Assembly (NCBI RefSeq): GCF_030376615.1
Contig: NZ_JARRAB010000015.1
Span: forward strand, 1-64,000
Direction: 5' to 3'
Length of the DNA: 64,000 nucleotides
Source: Pseudomonas sp. sp1636
GTDB lineage: Bacteria; Pseudomonadota; Gammaproteobacteria; Pseudomonadales; Pseudomonadaceae
Shown piece by piece: positions 37,842-46,813 of this stretch. The notes beneath the pieces were generated by a model, which did no database searches, was not told where the DNA came from, and saw nothing but the letters and a program-made list of their open reading frames with translations. The stretch's first letter is position 1, and the number at the start of each line of letters is the position of its first letter. The position numbers and the translations under genes are program-made.

Positions 37842-39224
37842 TCAATACACCCACACCTCGACGCGACGGTTCTTGATCCGCCCGTCCTCGGCGTCATTCA
37901 CGGCCACCGGCAGCTCGTCGCCGAGCCCGGTGATCTCGCGGAACACGACCCCGTGCCTGGCCAGTTCGCGACGCACGGCCATGGCCCGCAGTTTTGACAG
38001 CAACTCGGCCCTGGCCGGATCGGCCTTGGCATCGCCGAAGCCGACCAGCACCACCTTCTGGCGCAGTTTGTCTTGCTCTTTCAGGTAGGCGAGTAGCCGC
38101 TCGAGGTCGCGCAGGGCCTTGTTGTCCAGCACGGCGCTGCCTTGCTGGAAGCGGAAGTTCACCGACAGCCGTTTTGCTTCACGGGCCAGGGCCTGGTAGG
38201 TCTCAGGCATGCCGCTGTCAGGGACGATGGTTATCGCTTGCACGGTCTGCGCGATAAAGCCGCTGTGCGCGACTATCGCCTGGCCGCGTGGACTATGGGC
38301 GAAACTGACCAGCGCCTTGGCCCAGGGGTTGGGCAAGCCTGGCTGATTATAGAGAAACAGCCGCCGTGACAACGGGTAGTCCTCGGTCGCGATCAGGTTC
38401 AGGCTGGGCCGCATTGCTTGCGAATCGCCGGCGGCGATGGCCACGGCCTTGGCCTGGCGGACATAGGGCAGGCCGATAAAGCCGATGCCGTTCGGGTCTT
38501 GGCTGACCGCGTCGGACAATGCTTCGCTGGACTCGAAGCGCTGCGCGCTGGCCGCCAGGGTTGTCTCGTGGGCGCTCAGCACCAGTTCCTTGAAGGTGTC
38601 GTAGGTACCCGAGTTGTCATCGCGCGCGTACAGCTTGATCGGCCCGCGGTTACCGCCTAGCTGCGCCCAGTCCTGCAGCTCGCCCGAGAATATCTGCGCC
38701 AACTGATCGATACGCAACGCCCCGAGCGGGTTGCCCGGGTGCAGGATGATCGCCAGGCCATCGAGGGCAATGATTTGCTCGGCCTCCCGGCTTTGCAGGT
38801 CGCCCAAGGCCGCCAGGGCGCTGAGTTCGCTGGCCTTGATCGGCCGTGAGGAGGCGGCCAGATCGGTGCTGCCGTCCTGCAAGGCGCTAAACCCGGTACC
38901 GGAGCCATGGGCGGCGACTTCGACGGTCACCCGGCGCCCGTCGCGGGTTGTGCCGATGACCTTCTGCTCGTTGTCGACGGCGCCGGCTTCGAGGTGTATG
39001 GCGTTCAGGCCCTGTTCTTCGAACAGGCCTCTGACCAGCGCCGGGCCAAGGGTGGCGCCAATGGTGTTGGAGCCCTGAATCCGCAGGACGCTGCGGTTGT
39101 CCGCGGGGATCGGCAGGGCGGCGAACACCGACCAGGGCAGTGCGTAGCAGATAAAACCGAGCAGCAGGGCGGCGCCGGTACTGTTCCAGGTGGGCTGATT
39201 ACAAGTAGGCAGGGCGCGCGGCAT
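37842..39224 (-). CDS. PstS-like phosphate-binding protein fused to an OmpA domain
   Basis: The 460-residue product has a hydrophobic N-terminus resembling a signal peptide (LLLGFICYALPWSVFAALPI). A PstS-like phosphate-binding domain follows (LRIQGSNTIG, AAHGSGTGFSALQDG, DNSGTYDTFKELVL). The C-terminal OmpA-like peptidoglycan-binding domain starts near KRLSVNFRFQQGSAVLDNKA and ends VGFGDAKADPARAELLSKLR and RRVEVWVY. It therefore probably sits in the periplasm anchored to the cell wall. A Pho box lies 55 nt upstream of the ATG. Start 39224 gives the natural signal sequence. Confidence 0.85.
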   Translation of the reverse strand: MPRALPTCNQPTWNSTGAALLLGFICYALPWSVFAALPIPADNRSVLRIQGSNTIGATLGPALVRGLFEEQGLNAIHLEAGAVDNEQKVIGTTRDGRRVTVEVAAHGSGTGFSALQDGSTDLAASSRPIKASELSALAALGDLQSREAEQIIALDGLAIILHPGNPLGALRIDQLAQIFSGELQDWAQLGGNRGPIKLYARDDNSGTYDTFKELVLSAHETTLAASAQRFESSEALSDAVSQDPNGIGFIGLPYVRQAKAVAIAAGDSQAMRPSLNLIATEDYPLSRRLFLYNQPGLPNPWAKALVSFAHSPRGQAIVAHSGFIAQTVQAITIVPDSGMPETYQALAREAKRLSVNFRFQQGSAVLDNKALRDLERLLAYLKEQDKLRQKVVLVGFGDAKADPARAELLSKLRAMAVRRELARHGVVFREITGLGDELPVAVNDAEDGRIKNRRVEVWVY

Positions 39225-39278
39225 GCGGTGGACACCTTGTAGAGGCAATTGAAGGTGCCGCGACGGTAAGACAAATAG

Positions 39279-39296
39279 ATGACTGCAATATGACAA
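39279..39296 (-). promoter_or_regulatory. Pho box (PhoB site)
   Basis: Read on the minus strand, TTGTCATATTGCAGTCAT gives two 7-bp repeats of the CTGTCAT type four bases apart, a near-consensus PhoB site. It faces the PstS-OmpA gene and predicts induction under phosphate limitation. Confidence 0.8.
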
Positions 39297-39375
39297 CATG
39301 GCGTTGGCCGGGGAGGGGCTACGCACGCGTAGGCTGAGCGGTGCCGAGCCCAACCTAGCTCAGGGGGGGGCGTCT

Positions 39376-40188
39376 TCAGCTCAGCTCCAGCCAGATCGGG
39401 GCATGATCGGAAGGCTTTTCCATGCCGCGCAACTCGTAGTCGATCCCTGCGTCCTTGAAGCGCGCTTGCAGGGGCTGCGAGGCCAGGATCACATCGATAC
39501 GCAGACCGCGTTTGGGCTCGTCCTCGAAACCGCGGCTGCGGTAGTCGAACCAACTGAACCGATCGCTGACCGTGGGGTTGAGCTGGCGGAAGCTGTCGAC
39601 CAGGCCCCAGTTCTTCAAGCGGGCCAGCCACTCGCGCTCTTCCGGCAGAAAGCTGCATTTGCCGGTTCTCAGCCAGCGCTTGCGGTTCTCCTCGCCAATG
39701 CCGATGTCGCAGTCTTGCGGCGAAATATTGATATCGCCCATCACCACCAGCGCTTGCTCTGGCTGAAACTGGTTGTGCAAGAGTTGCTGCAGGTCGGCGT
39801 AGAAGCGTTGCTTGGCGGGGAACTTGAGCGGATGGTCGCGGTTTTCGCCTTGGGGGAAATAACCGTTCATCACGGTCACCGGGTTGCCCTGGGCATCGGC
39901 GAAGGTGCCATAGATAAAGCGCCGCTGGCTGTCCTCGTCATCGCCGGGGAAGCCCTTGTGCAGCGCCAGGGGCTCTTGGCGCGACAGCAGGGCGACGCCG
40001 TAATGGCCTTTCTGGCCGTGGTAATGCACGTGGTAGCCGAGTTGGCGAATGTCCGCTTCGGGGAATTGCTCGTCGGCGACTTTGGTTTCCTGCAAGCCGA
40101 TCACGTCCGGCTGGTGTTTCTCGATCAAGGCCGCCAATTGATGGGGGCGCGCACGCAGGCCGTTGATATTGAAGGAGACGATCTTCAT
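39376..40188 (-). CDS. xthA: Exodeoxyribonuclease III
   Basis: This DNA-repair nuclease has 3'-5' exonuclease and AP-endonuclease activity. The 270-residue product begins [14 protein letters not shown] and shows [38 protein letters not shown] and the catalytic [12 protein letters not shown] histidine motif. The length is close to E. coli XthA. An in-frame ATG at 40218 lies before an AGGAG site, so ATG 40188 was chosen. Divergent from the GNAT gene. Confidence 0.95.
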   Translation of the reverse strand: MKIVSFNINGLRARPHQLAALIEKHQPDVIGLQETKVADEQFPEADIRQLGYHVHYHGQKGHYGVALLSRQEPLALHKGFPGDDEDSQRRFIYGTFADAQGNPVTVMNGYFPQGENRDHPLKFPAKQRFYADLQQLLHNQFQPEQALVVMGDINISPQDCDIGIGEENRKRWLRTGKCSFLPEEREWLARLKNWGLVDSFRQLNPTVSDRFSWFDYRSRGFEDEPKRGLRIDVILASQPLQARFKDAGIDYELRGMEKPSDHAPIWLELS

Positions 40189-40327
40189 GGGCGGCAAGTC
40201 CTGGGGTCGTTGGGGCAAGCTAGGATGCTAGCCGATCCAGCGACCGCCCGGCCAGTTCTGGCTGTCGTCGGGTTGCGATGCTAGGGTTGCCACAAGCCAG
40301 GTTGGATAAGAACAGAGGTCGCTCCCG

Positions 40328-40969
40328 ATGCCGAACAATCCTGTCGAAGTCCGCATGCTTGATAGCGGCTATGCCCGCGAAGCGCGCTCGCTGCTGTACC
40401 TCGCCTATCGACATGAGCCGACCTTTTCTTATCTGTTCGAAGCCGAGCGGCCTGGCTATGACCAGCGCGTGCGCGCCACCGTCCGCGAGTTGGTGCAACA
40501 ACACTTCGGCGAGGATCTGCCGGCGATTGGCTTACTGATCGATGACCGCCTGATCGGCATGGCGCTGATCGCCCCACCGCAGCGGCGCCTGGATATCACC
40601 GAAAGCTGGAACTGGCGCATGCGCATGCTGTTGACCGCCGGGTTTCGCTGTACCAAACGTTATCTGGCCTACCACGATGCCATCTTGGCCTGCCTGCCGC
40701 CCGGGTCTTACCACGTGCTGCCATTGCTTGGCATGCACCCCGAGTTCCAGGGCCAGCACCTGGGTGAGCAACTGCTCGAAGCGCTGCACCACTGGTGCGC
40801 CGAGGATGCCGGTTCGCTCGGCGTGGTGATCGACACCGGCAACCCGCATTATCTGGACTTCTACAAGCGCCATGGCTATGAAGAAATCGGCGAAGTGGCG
40901 GTTGGGCCGATCATCGAACATGTGTTCCTCCATCCCAACCCGCAGCCGGCCGTCAGAACCAGCGCCTGA
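40328..40969 (+). CDS. GNAT-family N-acetyltransferase
   Basis: This 213-residue protein has the GNAT fold: a strand-rich N-terminal part, then the acetyl-CoA-binding segment LLGMHPEFQGQHLGEQLLEA and a C-terminal YLDFYKRHGYEEIGE motif. The substrate is not evident. It is a single gene divergent from xthA and upstream of tamA. Confidence 0.88.
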   Translation: MPNNPVEVRMLDSGYAREARSLLYLAYRHEPTFSYLFEAERPGYDQRVRATVRELVQQHFGEDLPAIGLLIDDRLIGMALIAPPQRRLDITESWNWRMRMLLTAGFRCTKRYLAYHDAILACLPPGSYHVLPLLGMHPEFQGQHLGEQLLEALHHWCAEDAGSLGVVIDTGNPHYLDFYKRHGYEEIGEVAVGPIIEHVFLHPNPQPAVRTSA

Positions 40970-41106
40970 TGGCTCGCAGGTCAGCAGGGGGGGGCGCGCA
41001 GACTGGCGTTTCCCCGCTGGGGGCTGGAGTGCAGTAATAAAGCGTAACTGCGAGAACACTGCCATGCGCTCTGGCATGCGGCTTGGCACGTGCTAGCATC
41101 GCCTTC

Positions 41107-42834
41107 ATGAGAACGTTTCCCACAGTTTGCGCCGGATTGGCGCTGTTCCTGCTGAGCACGTCGGTGCTGGCCGAGGCGCGTCTGGTGGTCAGGGTGCAGC
41201 CGGCCAATCCCGCGCTCAAGGCCAATGTGGAAGGCTATATCGGCAGCCTGGGCGAGCGCGACCGCGAGGCCTTGCAGCGTTTTCGCCGGGTAGCCGAGGC
41301 GCAGGCGGAAAAGGCTGCGCAGGCCCTGGGTTACTACCAGGCGCAGATCGTCAGCGAGGTCAGCGCCGGTGAACCATTACGCCTGAGCGTCCGCATCGTC
41401 CCCGGCGAACCGGTCAGGTTGCGTGAGGTGATCTTGCGCATCGACGGGCCGGCCAACCAGATGCGCGAATTCCGCCTGCCCAGCGATTCCCGGCTGAAAA
41501 CCGGCGCGGTACTCAATCATGGCCGTTACGACAGCGCCAAGCGGCAGATCCAGAACCAGGCCTCGCGCTATGGTTTTTTCGCGGGGCGCTTCACCCGGCA
41601 ACGCCTGAGTATCGACCCGCGCGCCGGGGTCGCCGACATCGAACTGGTCTATGCCAGTGGCCCGCGCTACCAGTTGGGCGCCGTCAGTTTCGCCGGCGAT
41701 GCGCCGTTCGCAGAGCAACTGCTGCAACGCATGGTGCCGTTTGCCGTCGACGCGCCCTATGACTCCGAGCGGATCGCCGAGCTGTACCAGAGGCTGCGCT
41801 CCAGTGGTTATTTCGAGTCGGTGAGCGTCGAGGCCAATCCGAACGCCGCCGAGCAACAGCGGATTCCGGTGCATGTTCAGCTGCAAACGCGCAAGCCACG
41901 CAGCCTGGGGCTGGGGCTGGGGTTTTCCACCGATGTCGGTCCGCGTGGTCGCGCCAACTGGACACGCCATTGGGTCAACCCGCAGGGCCACAGCTACGGC
42001 GCCGAGATGGAGTGGTCGGCGCCGCGGCAGAACGTCGGCCTGTGGTACGACGTGCCCGGCGACCCGCCGCTGACCGACAAGTTGCGCTACGCCGGCGGCT
42101 ATCAGTATCAGGAACTGGCCGACACCGACAGCCTCAGCCGCCTGCTGAGCCTGGGGCCGGAGTGGCACAGCAAGCTGGACAGTGGCTGGCAACGGGTCAT
42201 CTCGTTGAAGTGGCAGCATGAGCAATACCGGCTGGGCGACGATTCAGGTCTGAGCACCTTGCTGATGCCCGACATCAGCTACGCGTACCTGCACAGCGAC
42301 AATCAGGTCGACCCTCAGCATGGCTACCGCCTGCAATTCGATCTGTCGGCGGCCAAACGCGGCTTACTCTCCGACGCCGATGTGCTGCACGCCAATGTCC
42401 TGCTCAAAGGCTTGACCAGCCTGGCGCAGAAGCATCGTTTGCTCGGCCGGGTGCAGTTCGGTGCGACTGAATCCGGCGGTTTTTCCGCAGTGCCGCCGTC
42501 GCTGCGGTTCTTCGCCGGCGGCGATCAGAGCGTGCGCGGTTACGACTACCAGAGCCTGTCGCCGGAAAACGCCCAGGGCGATAAAATTGGCGGCCGTTAC
42601 CTGTTCGCCGCCAGCGCCGAATACCAGTACGGCGTGGCCGAGCGCTGGCGCCTGGCGACCTTTGTCGATCAGGGCAACAGCTTCGATTCGCTGGACTTTC
42701 CCTCCTTGAAAAACGCCGTCGGCATCGGCTTGCGTTGGGTCTCGCCGGTCGGCCCGTTGCGCCTCGACCTGGCGCATCCGCTGGATGACCAGGGCGGTGT
42801 GCGGGTGCATTTCTCGATGGGGCCGGAACTGTGA
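41107..42834 (+). CDS. tamA: Autotransporter assembly factor TamA (Omp85 family)
   Basis: This outer-membrane Omp85-family protein works with TamB in outer-membrane biogenesis. The 575-residue product has a signal peptide (MRTFPTVCAGLALFLLSTSV, cleaved near residue 22-24). POTRA domains and a C-terminal barrel follow; RFFAGGDQSVRGYDYQSLSP is the Omp85 VRGY/F motif and the end is FSMGPEL. The start at 41107 gives the natural signal sequence. Its stop overlaps the tamB GTG start. Confidence 0.93.
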   Translation: MRTFPTVCAGLALFLLSTSVLAEARLVVRVQPANPALKANVEGYIGSLGERDREALQRFRRVAEAQAEKAAQALGYYQAQIVSEVSAGEPLRLSVRIVPGEPVRLREVILRIDGPANQMREFRLPSDSRLKTGAVLNHGRYDSAKRQIQNQASRYGFFAGRFTRQRLSIDPRAGVADIELVYASGPRYQLGAVSFAGDAPFAEQLLQRMVPFAVDAPYDSERIAELYQRLRSSGYFESVSVEANPNAAEQQRIPVHVQLQTRKPRSLGLGLGFSTDVGPRGRANWTRHWVNPQGHSYGAEMEWSAPRQNVGLWYDVPGDPPLTDKLRYAGGYQYQELADTDSLSRLLSLGPEWHSKLDSGWQRVISLKWQHEQYRLGDDSGLSTLLMPDISYAYLHSDNQVDPQHGYRLQFDLSAAKRGLLSDADVLHANVLLKGLTSLAQKHRLLGRVQFGATESGGFSAVPPSLRFFAGGDQSVRGYDYQSLSPENAQGDKIGGRYLFAASAEYQYGVAERWRLATFVDQGNSFDSLDFPSLKNAVGIGLRWVSPVGPLRLDLAHPLDDQGGVRVHFSMGPEL

Positions 42835-45800
42835 GGCGCGGCTTGAGATCCGGTCTCTATGCTCTGCTCGGCGCCTTGCTGATGCTGGTGTTGACGCTGA
42901 CCTGGCTGCTCGGCAGCCAGGCCGGCAGCCGTTGGGCGTTGGCCCAGGTGCCGGGCTTGCAGGTGAGCACCTTCAGCGGCCAACTGGGCGGGCAGTGGCG
43001 CGCCGAACAGTTGCGTTGGCAGCAGGGCGACAACCTGGTGAAGCTCCACCTGGCCGAGGTGGCCTGGTCACCGCTGTGTTTGTTGCGCATGCGCCTGTGT
43101 ATCGAGCGGCTGCGGGTCGAGCGCGTCGAGCTGAGCTTGCCGCCTGACGAGGAGACGGACGACGCACCATTGCGCTTGCCGCAGGTGCAGCTGCCATTGG
43201 CCCTGCAACTGGGCGAGGTGCGCATCGGCAGCCTGCAACTGAATGGCGATGAGCAGCTGCAAGGCCTGCACCTGACGGCGCGCTGGAGCAATGGGGGCTT
43301 GCGGATCGACAGCCTGCGCCTGCAGCGCGGCGACTTGGCGCTGGAACTGAGCGGCCAGTTGCGGCCCAGCGGAGACTGGCCATTGAGCATCGCCGGCACG
43401 CTGCAACTGCCGGCGCCCGAGCAACAGGGCTGGCAGCTGGCCGTCCAGATTGTCGGCGATCTGCAGCAGAGCCTGCGGGTCAGCGCCGACAGCACGGGCT
43501 ACCTGAATGGGCGTTTGCGCGGCAGCGTGCAGCCGCTGGCGGATAATCTACCGGCCAGCGCGCAGTTGCTGGCCGATGGGTTCATGGCCAGCAGCGAATT
43601 ACCGGCTACCTTGCACCTGAACCAGATAGCGCTGAATGCCAGCGGCGATCTGGCCGACGGCTACCAAGTCAGCGGCCACGCCGAGTTGCCGGGCGAGGGC
43701 GGGCCGCTGGCTCTGACCCTGCAAGGGCTGCTGAACGCAGACGGGGCCGAGATCGCCGCGCTGGATCTGAGCGCCAGCGCCGAGCAGCGTGTGCACCTCA
43801 GTGGCCAGTTGGACTGGCGCGAGGGCTTCGGCCTGGACAGTAGTTTCGATTGGCAGGACTTTCCCTGGCGCCGCCTGTATCCCGATCTTGCACAACCACC
43901 GTTGGCATTGCAGCGGCTGAGCGGTGAGCTGAGCTATCGCGACGGCAACTACCTGGGCCACTTCGCCGCCGAGCTGGATGGCCCGGCCGGGGCTTTCACT
44001 CTGGCGAGCCCGCTCAGTGGCGATTGGCAGCAGTTGCACCTGCCCGATCTGCAGCTGCGTGCCGGCCAGGGCCGGGCCGATGGCCAGCTGAGCCTGGGTT
44101 TTGCCGATGGCCTGCGCTGGGATGCGCGCTTGCAGCTGCACGAGTTGGATCCGGCCTACTGGCTGGCGGAACTGCCGGGCAGCCTGGGCGGGCCGCTGCA
44201 CAGCCAGGGCCAGTTGAAGGATCAGCAACTGCGCCTGAATGCGCAGGTCGACCTCAACGGCCGCTTGCGAGGCCAGCCGGCGCAGTTCCAGGCCCAGGTT
44301 AGCGGGGCCGGGCAGCGCTGGGGGCTGCCGCGATTGGCGCTGCGCCTGGGCGACAATCGCATCGACGGCAGTGCCGAGTTGAACCAGCGCCTGAGCGGGC
44401 AATTGCGCCTGAAGCTAGCGCGCCTGGGCCAGCTCTGGCCGCAGTTGCACGGGCAACTCGCGGGCCAACTCGACCTGGCCGGCAGCCTGCAGGCGCCCCA
44501 AGGCCAGCTGAGCCTGCAAGGGCAGCGCCTGGGCTACCGCGACCGACGTCTGCAGCACCTGCAACTCGATGCTTCGCTCGACGCTGCCCAGCAGGCGCGG
44601 ATCGCGCTGGACGGCCAAGGCATTGTCCTGGGCGAAACCGAACTGGGCCGGCTGACGGCCAGCGGGCAGGGCGATCGGCGCCAGCAACGCCTGCAACTGA
44701 AACTCGCGGGCCCCTTGCTGCAGAGCGCCTTGGCCCTCGACGGCCGTCTGGATCAAGGTGCCTGGCGCGGACGCCTGAGCAGCGCCGAGGTGCACAGCGG
44801 CGGTCAGAATTGGCGCTTGCAACAACCCGCCGCGCTGCTGCGCCTGGCCAACGGCCAGCTCAGCCTCGCCGCGCACTGCTGGCGTTCCGCCGCGGCCAGC
44901 CTGTGCGGCGAGGCGCAGCGGCTGCTGCCCGAGCCCAGGCTGCGCTATCGTCTGCGCGATTTCCCCCTCGACAGCCTGGCGCCATGGCTACCCAAGGACT
45001 TCGCCTGGCAAGGCCTGCTGAATGCCGAAGTGCAACTCGACTTGCCTGCCGCGGGGCCGAGCGGCCGGGTGCTGCTGGATGCCGGCAGTGGCACCTGGCG
45101 CATTCGCGATCAAGGCCAATGGCTGGACTTTGCCTACGACAGCCTGCGCCTGGAGAGCCAGCTGCGCCCGCAGCAAATCGATACCCGGCTGGATCTGCGC
45201 GGGCCGAAAATCGGCGAGCTGTTGTTGCAAGCCCGTCTCGATCCGCGGCCGGCCACTAAACCCTTGTCCGGCGAGTTTCGTCTGAGCGCTCTGGATCTGG
45301 CACTGGCGCGGCCGTTCGTGCCGATGGTCGAGCGTCTGGCCGGGCGGCTCGACGGCAGTGGCAGTCTGTCCGGCAGCTTGCTGGCCCCCCAGGTAGCGGG
45401 TCGTTTGCAGCTCAGCGGCGGTGAACTGTCCGGCGGCCAATTGCCCAGCACTGTCGAGGCGTTGCAGGTGCAGGCCGTGATTGCCGGGGCCAGCCTGCAA
45501 CTCAGCGGCGGCTGGCGCAGTGGCGACAGCGGCCAGGCCGGTCTGGCCGGCGAGTTGTCCTGGGATGGCGACTTGCTGGGCGAGTTGCGGGTGCGTGGCA
45601 GCCGTTTGCCGCTCGATATCGAGCCCTATGCGCAGCTGGAGGTCGCACCGGACTTGACCCTGCGCATCGCCGCCGAACAGCTGTCGATCACTGGCAAGGT
45701 GCTGATTCCGCGCGGTCAGATTGTCATCCGCGAACTGCCGCCGTCGACGGTCAAGGTCTCGGAGGATGCGCTGATCGTCGGCAGTGACCGCGTCGAGCCG

Positions 45801-46496
45801 CAGCCGGTGGCAATCGCCATGGACATCGCCGTCGAGGTGGGGCAGGAGCGCCTGAGTTTCAAGGGTTTCGGCCTGAATGCCGATCTGGCCGGACGCGTGC
45901 ACATCGGCAACGACCTCGACACTCGCGGTGAGCTGAACCTGAACAATGGCCGTTTTCGTGCCTATGGCCAACGCTTGACCCTCCGCCGTGCGCGCTTGCT
46001 GTTCGCCGGGCCGATCGATCAGCCCTATCTGGATGTCGAGGCGATTCGCCGAGTCGATGCGGTGGTCGCCGGCCTGCGCCTGAGCGGCAATGCCGAACAA
46101 CCCAGCACCGAGGTGTTTGCCGAGCCGGCCATGAGTCAGCAGCAGGCGCTCTCCTACCTGGTGCAGGGCCGGCCTCTGGGGCAGAGCAGCGGCGACAACA
46201 TGCTGGGCCAGGCGGCGCTGGCCATGGGCTTGGCCGGGAGTGCCTCGGTGACCGGCAGCGTGGCACAGACGCTCGGCATTCGCGACTTCCAGCTGGACAG
46301 TGAGGGCAGCGGCGTCAATACCAGCGTGGTGGCCAGTGGCAGCCTGTCTGAGCGCCTGAGCTTGCGTTACGGCGTCGGCGTATTCGAACCGGTGAATACT
46401 GTCGCGTTGCGTTATGAACTGAGCAAACGCCTCTACCTCGAAGCTGCCAGCGGTCTGGCCAGTTCCCTAGACCTGTTCTACCGGCGCGATTTCTAG
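42831..46496 (+). CDS. tamB: Translocation and assembly module TamB
   Basis: The 1221-residue product starts at GTG 42831, which overlaps the tamA stop codon, and begins with an N-terminal membrane anchor (ALLGALLMLVLTLTWLLG). The long middle part is repetitive beta-strand-rich sequence, and the C-terminus is the TamB/DUF490 domain (YLVQGRPLGQSSGDNMLGQA, LGIRDFQLDSEG, FYRRDF end). TamB forms a groove that moves lipids or substrates to the outer membrane. Length and order are typical. Confidence 0.93.
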   Translation: MRRGLRSGLYALLGALLMLVLTLTWLLGSQAGSRWALAQVPGLQVSTFSGQLGGQWRAEQLRWQQGDNLVKLHLAEVAWSPLCLLRMRLCIERLRVERVELSLPPDEETDDAPLRLPQVQLPLALQLGEVRIGSLQLNGDEQLQGLHLTARWSNGGLRIDSLRLQRGDLALELSGQLRPSGDWPLSIAGTLQLPAPEQQGWQLAVQIVGDLQQSLRVSADSTGYLNGRLRGSVQPLADNLPASAQLLADGFMASSELPATLHLNQIALNASGDLADGYQVSGHAELPGEGGPLALTLQGLLNADGAEIAALDLSASAEQRVHLSGQLDWREGFGLDSSFDWQDFPWRRLYPDLAQPPLALQRLSGELSYRDGNYLGHFAAELDGPAGAFTLASPLSGDWQQLHLPDLQLRAGQGRADGQLSLGFADGLRWDARLQLHELDPAYWLAELPGSLGGPLHSQGQLKDQQLRLNAQVDLNGRLRGQPAQFQAQVSGAGQRWGLPRLALRLGDNRIDGSAELNQRLSGQLRLKLARLGQLWPQLHGQLAGQLDLAGSLQAPQGQLSLQGQRLGYRDRRLQHLQLDASLDAAQQARIALDGQGIVLGETELGRLTASGQGDRRQQRLQLKLAGPLLQSALALDGRLDQGAWRGRLSSAEVHSGGQNWRLQQPAALLRLANGQLSLAAHCWRSAAASLCGEAQRLLPEPRLRYRLRDFPLDSLAPWLPKDFAWQGLLNAEVQLDLPAAGPSGRVLLDAGSGTWRIRDQGQWLDFAYDSLRLESQLRPQQIDTRLDLRGPKIGELLLQARLDPRPATKPLSGEFRLSALDLALARPFVPMVERLAGRLDGSGSLSGSLLAPQVAGRLQLSGGELSGGQLPSTVEALQVQAVIAGASLQLSGGWRSGDSGQAGLAGELSWDGDLLGELRVRGSRLPLDIEPYAQLEVAPDLTLRIAAEQLSITGKVLIPRGQIVIRELPPSTVKVSEDALIVGSDRVEPQPVAIAMDIAVEVGQERLSFKGFGLNADLAGRVHIGNDLDTRGELNLNNGRFRAYGQRLTLRRARLLFAGPIDQPYLDVEAIRRVDAVVAGLRLSGNAEQPSTEVFAEPAMSQQQALSYLVQGRPLGQSSGDNMLGQAALAMGLAGSASVTGSVAQTLGIRDFQLDSEGSGVNTSVVASGSLSERLSLRYGVGVFEPVNTVALRYELSKRLYLEAASGLASSLDLFYRRDF

Positions 46497-46813
46497 TCCC
46501 CCCCGGCGTGCCGAGTGCCCGCTTGCGCTTAAATCGCTGAATGTGCGGTGTCTTTTCAGTATGTGGCCAACTACATCTGGCTTATTCGGCTTTTAACGGC
46601 AGATACAGCTAAGTACTGCTGGCTAAACAGTAAAATAGACTGCACATCTCTTCATATACTGACGCCCGCTCCAGCAGGGCGAACGTTTCCAGCGTTCGCC
46701 CTGCTGGATGTGGCGCTGATGGCGTCAGTCGGTCAATCAGTACTGCCTATCCGGCGGTCGAGCATGCGCAGGGTACCCAACCTCGCAATTACTACAAGAA
46801 TAAGGAACTTTAG
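46497..46813. other. Leader region of the alanine-type symporter gene
   Basis: These 317 bases hold no convincing gene. A strong 16-bp hairpin occupies 46670-46708. The first part (46497-46660) is AT-richer. I looked for glycine-riboswitch signatures and saw none. Confidence 0.6.
46670..46708. promoter_or_regulatory. Strong hairpin in the leader of the symporter gene
   Basis: CCAGCAGGGCGAACG and its exact reverse complement CGTTCGCCCTGCTGG flank a seven-base loop, extended by one T-A pair. It has no T-run and lies 105 nt before the symporter ATG, so it could be the tamAB 3' hairpin or a leader control element. Confidence 0.6.

Noticed and set aside
46497-46813. Glycine riboswitch upstream of the symporter
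   Set aside because: Such symporters can have one, but its conserved segments are absent.
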